Assembly: GCA_023091665.1 (NCBI GenBank)
Contig: JALJCQ010000001.1
Location: 1,364,001-1,428,000 of the forward strand
Source: Pythium myriotylum
Lineage: Eukaryota; Oomycota; Peronosporomycetes; Pythiales; Pythiaceae
Direction of reading: 5' to 3'
DNA: 64,000 nt
Positions within the stretch are counted from its first letter, which is position 1. Every line of letters starts with the position of its first letter. The notes beneath the pieces are model-generated. The model saw only the letters and a list, made by a program, of their open reading frames with translations. It did no database searches and was not told the origin of the DNA. This document shows positions 59,401-64,000 of this stretch, in pieces. Made by a program: the position numbers and the translations under genes.

Positions 59401-60645
59401 GGCATACGGCTCTGGAATTCGTGGGTAAGCATCGTTAGGCACCTGAGAATCATACTCGATACGTTGAATGAAACTTCCACGACCACCCCTCCCGCCCCGA
59501 TGACTAAAACCACGAAAGCTCCCCATACCACGGCCACGTCCAGCACTCGGATCTACTTCCTGGTTCGTTTCAAACTTGATTTTGATGCCGCATACTTCTA
59601 GTTCTCGTGTCACGGGTTCTGCTCTGAAAGATTCCTCCGCTTGTTGGCTTCGTCGTCGAGCCTCCTCGGGGATTGGAGGAAACAACGGGAACTCACCGAA
59701 CGCCGGAGGTCCGTGAGGAAATGGAGGCGGTGGTGGCGGTGGCGGTACCTGTGGTGGCGCTGGAGGCGCGTGAGGTGCTGATGATGAACCTCCTCTGCCT
59801 CCGCTCCGTTCAGGCAACGAATGACGATCTCGGGCGTGGGACTGTAACTCTTCACCAAACTGGGTATCTGGCATGAAAAAGTCTTCACTCGTCAAAGACA
59901 TTGCCGATGGCATTGTGCCGTACACATCGCGGCGAAAAGAATCAGTCTCATGCAGTGGTGCCCGTACGCTTGCCGTCGAGTCTCGATGGAAGATCAGCCC
60001 TTGAGTCTTCTCGGAAACGAATACACTCGCTGATGCTGCAGCAACACCAATTTGGTACGCGAAGAATGATGTAGCCAGCGCAACAAAAACTCGGCTGACA
60101 GTGTCGTCGGCCATTACCATGCCAGGCTCTGGTGCCCACGAAGGCACGACTTGGATCGCCACGACAGTCCACAGCAGAAGCGGTACGGTGGCGAAGATGA
60201 CGTTGAATAAACTCTTGAAGAGGAGAAAGTACAAGATGGAAAACGTCATCACGGCGCCGGTGACTTCGCGTCCCCGCGTTGAGGACTGCCGCGCTGGTGC
60301 GGCTGTGGTTGGCAACGAGGAGGGGACGCGCTCGTACCCCCTCGTGCCCTGGCTCGACTCTCTTCGGAGACCTCGCTCTTGCTCCTGCGCCTGGCGCTCA
60401 CTCTCGGATTGCTTCTCTCCCACCATGCTGTTGATGCGCAGTTCGTTCCGCCAGAGCCACGCAACAAAGAGTCTCGAGCTGCGCGTCGACGCCGAGAAGA
60501 GACACAAGAGCACGAGGCCGAGACCGCCGGCCGTGACCGCGAGCAGCATGATCAGCAGTAGTCCGTTGAGCATGGAGAAGATGTGGAAGAGCAGCGTCCT
60601 CACGAGCGTCATGAAGACGCCGCGCTGCGCCGGTGGCTGCGCCAT
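56407..60645 (-). CDS. Multi-pass membrane protein kinase with beta-sandwich and coiled-coil regions
   Basis: A single-exon frame encodes 1412 residues from the ATG at 60645. The open frame continues upstream to about 60855 with Arg-rich, coding-like sequence but no ATG, so a 5' exon is possible. Hydrophobic segments at about 14-50, 131-168 and 184-210 make a membrane domain. A Pro/Gly/Arg-rich linker, a Gln/Arg/Glu coiled coil with repeated DQERYA/EQERYA units (about 555-670) and an acidic Ser-rich stretch follow. A beta-sandwich-like segment begins HFCSFAPPSVYPSK (about 950-1081). The kinase domain (about 1102-1370) has GSGYFG, K1138, HRDVAARN (D1239) and D1257-F-G, plus KYMAPESL and SFSYDSDSWMFGVLMWE, so it should be active. 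The AAR form of the catalytic loop is tyrosine-kinase-like; dual or Ser/Thr specificity (TKL) remains possible. Confidence 0.85.
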   Translation of the reverse strand: MAQPPAQRGVFMTLVRTLLFHIFSMLNGLLLIMLLAVTAGGLGLVLLCLFSASTRSSRLFVAWLWRNELRINSMVGEKQSESERQAQEQERGLRRESSQGTRGYERVPSSLPTTAAPARQSSTRGREVTGAVMTFSILYFLLFKSLFNVIFATVPLLLWTVVAIQVVPSWAPEPGMVMADDTVSRVFVALATSFFAYQIGVAAASASVFVSEKTQGLIFHRDSTASVRAPLHETDSFRRDVYGTMPSAMSLTSEDFFMPDTQFGEELQSHARDRHSLPERSGGRGGSSSAPHAPPAPPQVPPPPPPPPFPHGPPAFGEFPLFPPIPEEARRRSQQAEESFRAEPVTRELEVCGIKIKFETNQEVDPSAGRGRGMGSFRGFSHRGGRGGRGSFIQRIEYDSQVPNDAYPRIPEPYARRVDDCDQVSTRPPPLVSPVLGRTCSDSPRGRRRGRTSGGRHRRSDSFDSGQPGGGRFAPDFDLKQGAHTRLWEALDLRPSAPGLPEEYPIARPAGPYSATPSGGGTHSSAVLGKSRSDYGRHSLYDNRETIDSSDASRKLEFFAAKQQLKEQSRQLKEAAKQLKREYKDQAKRVSQALKAQKVDANRIATDQERYAREQERYARDQERIALEQHRLAMERARDLQEQAANNHSRAVQRQRSLQAKAESQALRALDDQRKFKTGSDILDEDKQGTARSSELSASFLEREHEVKTRDHYAMSIEKAAEEEVERQQRELLTAAPDVKPFAVSQLLTNEPGSGRSGTLRGRRLTNSSDQLVQDRSSFRRDDARQMTADLAEARTINFAPQHQLGILSDREIEANYGSLSRTIDDSDVFGVGQYVPFTDSPVVIRAIDTGPRYRGAPNSGTDSGIGAEPAYDAFSPPPSPTSSFMSSSFIESEPVYNALSPTNTLHDADFPSEEFQQVYRSIRFVDDNRVVPSQASALPHFEDVPGQRDKVHFCSFAPPSVYPSKQSFRYAVWAFLPNQRQEMRERAEAADPEARQLSIDTKMILRRGALVHVTLEVPEGFKVLNGATQGFPWEGKVSSVNYDIECTEHVGFGQVQFRATIVVGTEVAVLRSYVIVSSRKLDPSELEVQLLDSNLEVLDKTFQEIPFRELEVKERVGSGYFGEAFLANYQGEDVVVKTIRADEFGETNDQILKEFQHEAAVLSMFGHHPCIVPFVGASTDTRYPLSLITKYLPFGSLEDNLKMPETRSQLSVRQRTLMLRDAAAGLLNIHEGGFIHRDVAARNCLVDQDLRVKICDFGLCRRVNSYGGSLMKDSVGPIKYMAPESLQPPHSFSYDSDSWMFGVLMWETFTATPPFQNKTPLEAGMSVLRGERLPMPENLPADLQLLMESCFHETPSQRPLMSEILTILDEFASPPAKAAPASLRSSNGARSSLAMGTGRPDLERRDRSIWV

Positions 60646-61550
60646 GCTGATTCGATTGCGGCGCCTCCGGTCGCGCTCGCGCCGTCTCCGCTCCTGCTTC
60701 TCGCGCTCCTCGTCGATGATGCGAGCGACTTCCTCCTTGCCGATGGGCCGCCGCCTGAGTGTCGCGCCGCGTTGAGAACCCGTCACCTTCGGCCGTCGCG
60801 CCGCCCGTGCGTCTGGTGCTCTGGTCACCGGCGGGTTTTTGTTCGCGCACGGCAAAACAGCGAGGCCGCCAACCTCTGGAAACGAATACCCGCAGAAGAC
60901 GCGGGAGGTTCTGCTCTCCTCGACTGAAACTGGAAGCCAGTTGGCGACCAGCGCGAGTCACTTCTCTTGACGCTGTGGGTACACACAGATGGAAGCTTAC
61001 GCGGTCCCGCGACTGCGAGCGGCAATGCGAGAATGGTTGACTCGACTCGCACGACTGCGTGGGTCAGTCGTGCGGGGCGGTCTCGCATTGGCCAGTGAGA
61101 TTGGTGGGTTCAACGGAACCTCTCGAAAATGAATCGGATCATTTGAGACCAACACTCCAGAGTGTGGATGTGGCGTGGCCCACACCAACGGTGAAGGACA
61201 AGGAGTGATTGTCAATAGTGTGGGTCAACAGTCAACACTTCTGAGAATGTTCTCGACGGACAAGAGAGAGGCCATGCAACTCAAAACGAGCTCTATTATC
61301 GGAACGACGAGCTCCATTGCCTCGACCTCACGGACCCTCTCGACTGTCTCAACACACGACGCACTGGCTCACAACGAATACTTCGACGTAGGGCTTGAAA
61401 GTGTCGTGGTGAGACAGGAGAGGAGAGCGCTGTGGTCTTGACGGCTTCGCCCTCCACCTAAACTACTGCGGGTTCAATCTAGAGTAATGGTCGGACCAGA
61501 CGCGCGGGATAAATACTTGGCAAAAATTGCACTCACTAGCCATCAGGCAG
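60646..61550. other. Intergenic region upstream of the membrane kinase
   Basis: This region is about 905 bp, of which the part next to 60645 may be the kinase N-terminus or 5' UTR. ATTGG boxes occur near 61087 and 61102. A short plus-strand frame (61175-61441) is Ser/Thr-rich and unsupported. No other structure was seen. Confidence 0.4.
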
Positions 61551-62616
61551 TCAGTCACACTCGTGCATCAGATCATCGACTTTCCGTCCCTGTAGAACAG
61601 AGTCCTCGTCGCCGACTTGGAAATAAACATGAACGTGGAAAATGTCGATGGATCGTTCCGGGTTGTCGTCATAGTTCCAGCGTTGAACATGGGGAGCGTT
61701 TGCATCAATCCAGTTCTCCACGTACTGTTTAATCTGCTCGTGAGTGAGGTCGCGCACGTGCCATAGTGTCCAATGCTCGATGCCTGCCGGGGTATTGTAA
61801 GGAAACATGTTCGGTTCCAAGCACGCGGTCCTACCATTCAGCGTCGTCGCGAAGATATGCTCTTCGGCCGAGCCGTAGTTTTCCGCAATCTCGTCGAGGT
61901 GGTCCCATTTGCGCTCTTTACACTCGTCCGTTCGGCTCCAATACTCGATGTAGAGAGTGCGTCGACTGTACCGTTCCTCGCTACAGTCAATATCATAAGC
62001 AGGAGAGTAGTAGACATCGTCATCATAATTGTCAACAATCTCCGCTGGCTGGCCCACCGAGGACTGGGACGTCGTCTCACTGTGATCTTGTGCGTGGTGT
62101 TCTTCATTTCTGGGGGTCGCTAGCTTCTGCTCCTCGTCACCTAGCTGCACACGTTTCATCGGTGAAGTGCCTTCAACTTGCGCTACGTCACTCCATCGTC
62201 TTTTGCGCGAAGTCGGGCTAATGGAGAGCGCAGGAGCAACATCGGCATTAATATAGCCAAGGCCGGCTGTGGATGAGTCGACCCTACCATCCGCGGGAGC
62301 AAGCGAGCTTTCACCTGAGCATGGGGCTGGAAAAGCATCAGCGTGTGTGCTCTGTTCGCTATATTCCGCGGAACCAACTGCCATGGACATCTTCTTCTCC
62401 TGGTCATCTTCTTCTTGCGCCTGCGGTGAGGGAAACCATGAGTCATTCTTCACGATACTTCGCGAGCAGCGTGAACAGCCAACGCACCTCGTCCCCGTGG
62501 CGGTGGTCACCGAGCTGAACGTCGGAGATAGACGAAGGCGACGACGCCTTGTAGCAGTTGGTGGGCTCGTCGAGCCTCGTGTTGATCTCGGCCAAACTCA
62601 TGGAAGTAGTGCACAT
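61551..62616 (-). CDS. DUF3605-like protein, function unknown
   Basis: Two exons (62616-62488 and 62420-61551) joined by a 67-bp phase-0 intron encode 332 residues. The N-terminal half is Ser/Asp/Glu-rich and contains SRKRRWSD, a possible nuclear signal. The C-terminal 110 residues form the recognisable part: NMFPYNTPAGIEHWTLWHVRD, a short helix, a WNYDDNPERS turn and DIFHVHVYFQ. This N-x-FPY...GIEHW...NP..S..H-HV order is that of the DUF3605 family, best known from fungi. The family has no established biochemical role. An alternative start five codons later (62601) is possible. The intron was placed because the first exon's frame otherwise stops within 20 codons and the spliced join is clean. 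Confidence 0.72.
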
Positions 62617-63053
62617 CTGCGACGAAGTGGAGTCTCCTGTGTCTCGAGAGGCCTTGCCAACGCTGCGCTCTGTGGGTCTGTTTCTGATGTGCGCGCCGCT
62701 TCCGAAGCCGACACTCCGCGGGGCTTCTCTGTGGGTTGCAGTTCCGTGTCTCTCGGCAGGGCGATTCTCGATTGGTTCTTTCCTACGCCCCACGGGAGGG
62801 GAAACCAGTCACAGCGGTCCTCTATTCAGGCAACAGTGGTGACCCTCTCCCTCCACACATTACGAGAATCTAGATAAAACCCAAGGTCATCACTCCTTCA
62901 GACCGGAAGGGAGTCAGGACCTTCTAAATACGTTACCTTTGGAAACAAATTGATTTTATAATCAGATACTGCGGTGTAGTATAATGTGTCCAAGTGGTTG
63001 GTTGGTCAAGAAGTTGCCGGGGCAATAAGAGCACGTTGATCGAAGTGGCGAGC
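62617..63053. other. Divergent promoter region between the DUF3605-like gene and UTP18
   Basis: This 437-bp shared upstream region has A/T-rich sequence at about 62920-62990, just before the UTP18 start. No gene or clear repeat. Confidence 0.4.
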
Positions 63054-64000
63054 ATGGGCAAGCGGTCGGCGTCAGCGACGAAGCAGGAGGCAGCGGCGGC
63101 CCCGACGTCAGGTATGGACTACATGGATCTGTGTGTCACGAATCGTATGCTTAGTGGTGTGGTTTGGCTCCAGATGAGACGCGTCTCGCCGAGCAACTGT
63201 TTGCGTCCTCGTCGTCGGGCATTGTGGTCAACAACGGAAGCGCGCAGGGTAGCAAGCGCAAGAACACCAAACAGCTGAAGGCTGCGTGGGTTGATGAGGA
63301 TGACGCCGATGTGGAGGTCAAGCTAGATGACGAGACGCGGCTGCGCAAGTTGCGCAAGGTCGAGGACGACACGGTCGATGGCCTCGAGCTGCAGCAGCGA
63401 CTGAAGAAGCAGTGCGTCTACAGGCTCTGGGTTGGTCTTCGATATGTGTGCCTCACTTGTCACTTGTTGCTGTCAGGTTTCAGTCCGGCCATGGAACGGT
63501 CTCGTGGGCAGACCCCAAGAACTTCGTCGGCGCGAACCACGACCCGGCGATGCTCTCGGACAGCGAGGACGAGGATGGTGTCGGCCCAGACCAAATTGCA
63601 CGCTCAACCAGTAAAATGTTGGATGCATCGCACGACGTACTGCCCCAGGGCACGCTGGAAATCTGTCGCATGAAGGACGCGAATCAACATGCCCCTTCGG
63701 GTGCAGCCATTCAATCGGTCCAGTTTCACCCGAACGGCCAATTGCTGCTGACAGCAGGTCTCGATAAAACACTGCACCTGTTCCAGGCGGATGGAACGAA
63801 CAACGCGCGCGTTGAGAATATTTTCGTCAAGGACTTGCCTATCATTGGCGCCAAGTTCACGCTCGGTGGGAGTCGCGTAGTTCTCACCGGTCCTCGATCG
63901 TACTATTTCTCCTACGACTTGGACGCCGGGCGAGTCACCAAGATTCCAGGTTTTTCTGGAAGAAAAGAGCGCAAGCTTGAGCGTTTCGTCGTGTCAAAGT
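63054..64000 (+). CDS. UTP18: UTP18, WD40 component of the small-subunit processome (partial, 3' end outside window)
   Basis: Exons 63054-63111, 63174-63411 and 63477 to beyond the window are seen, covering about 270 residues. The N-terminus is Lys/Ala/Glu-rich and nuclear-like. After the second intron the WD40 region begins: PQGTLEICRMKDANQHAPSG, then IQSVQFHPNGQLLLTAGLDK and TLHLFQADG. VLTGPRSYYFSYDLDAGRV and KIPGFSGRKERKLERFVVS follow, the succession diagnostic of UTP18. UTP18 is a U3 snoRNP/SSU-processome protein needed for 18S rRNA maturation and, in yeast, carries a motif recruiting the exosome cofactor Mtr4. Introns are 62 and 65 bp in phases 1 and 2. The start ATG gives MGKRSAS. Confidence 0.9.

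Noticed and set aside
61175..61441. Plus-strand ORF of 88 codons, Ser/Thr-rich
   Set aside because: No family, no splice continuation and no upstream support; it lies in the flank between two minus-strand genes.
1..64000. Search by eye for CRISPR arrays, intact tRNA or rRNA genes, terminal-repeat transposons and integrase/transposase cores
   Set aside because: None seen. Repeats present are short promoter dyads or coding low complexity; the only RNA-like signal is the truncated tRNA end near 36156.

Overview
This is a window of nuclear DNA from a eukaryote with a compact genome. Genes sit about 50 to 1200 bases apart on both strands. Most have zero to three introns of roughly 60-75 bp with GT-AG ends, and coding third positions are rich in G/C. 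The gene set (a FYVE-PX giant, a MYND-PDZ scaffold, a membrane-tethered kinase with tyrosine-kinase-like motifs, a sperm-tail PG-rich repeat protein, class II photolyase) best fits a stramenopile. An oomycete such as a Pythium-like zoosporic species is my first choice. That assignment is inference from gene style, not from any marker search.

Left third (1-20000): the 3' end of a gene with a PIP-box-like C-terminus; a DNAJB12/14-type ER Hsp40; a FAM21/CapZIP-like protein with a capping-protein motif and LF repeats; an unrecognised helical protein (minus); a MYND plus five-PDZ scaffold; a coiled-coil protein (minus); class II CPD photolyase (minus); a MARCH6/Doa10 ER ubiquitin ligase (minus); a DEK_C plus double SWIB protein (minus); and a mucin-like single-pass membrane protein (minus).

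Middle (20000-44300): a 1197-residue orphan; a kelch-TM-RING ubiquitin ligase; ATP10 (minus); a sperm-tail PG-rich repeat protein; a 1773-residue zinc ribbon-FYVE-degenerate J-FYVE-PX-coiled-coil protein; 3-ketodihydrosphingosine reductase; an OGFOD1/Tpa1 prolyl hydroxylase; DHX8/Prp22 (minus); and a four-finger C2H2 protein.

Right third (44300-64000): CCT8 (minus); Gemin2 (minus); a 214-residue orphan; maspardin/SPG21 in nine exons (minus); DDX31/Dbp7 (minus); a CCCH-finger methyltransferase-like protein; a small RasGAP-domain protein (minus); a multi-pass membrane kinase (minus); a DUF3605-like protein (minus); and the start of UTP18.

The genes are not an operon or a transferred island. 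Recurrent themes are ER quality control and lipid synthesis (DNAJB12-like, MARCH6, kelch-RING, KDSR), RNA processing and ribosome assembly (DHX8, Gemin2, DDX31, UTP18), and endosomal membrane traffic (FAM21-like, FYVE-PX protein, maspardin). I found no prokaryotic-type features, CRISPR array, intact tRNA or transposon. The most unusual objects are the FYVE-J-FYVE-PX protein, the membrane kinase carrying a bacterial-looking beta-sandwich segment, and the headless FAM21-like protein. Exon boundaries were read by eye from splice signals, reading phase and family alignment by memory.
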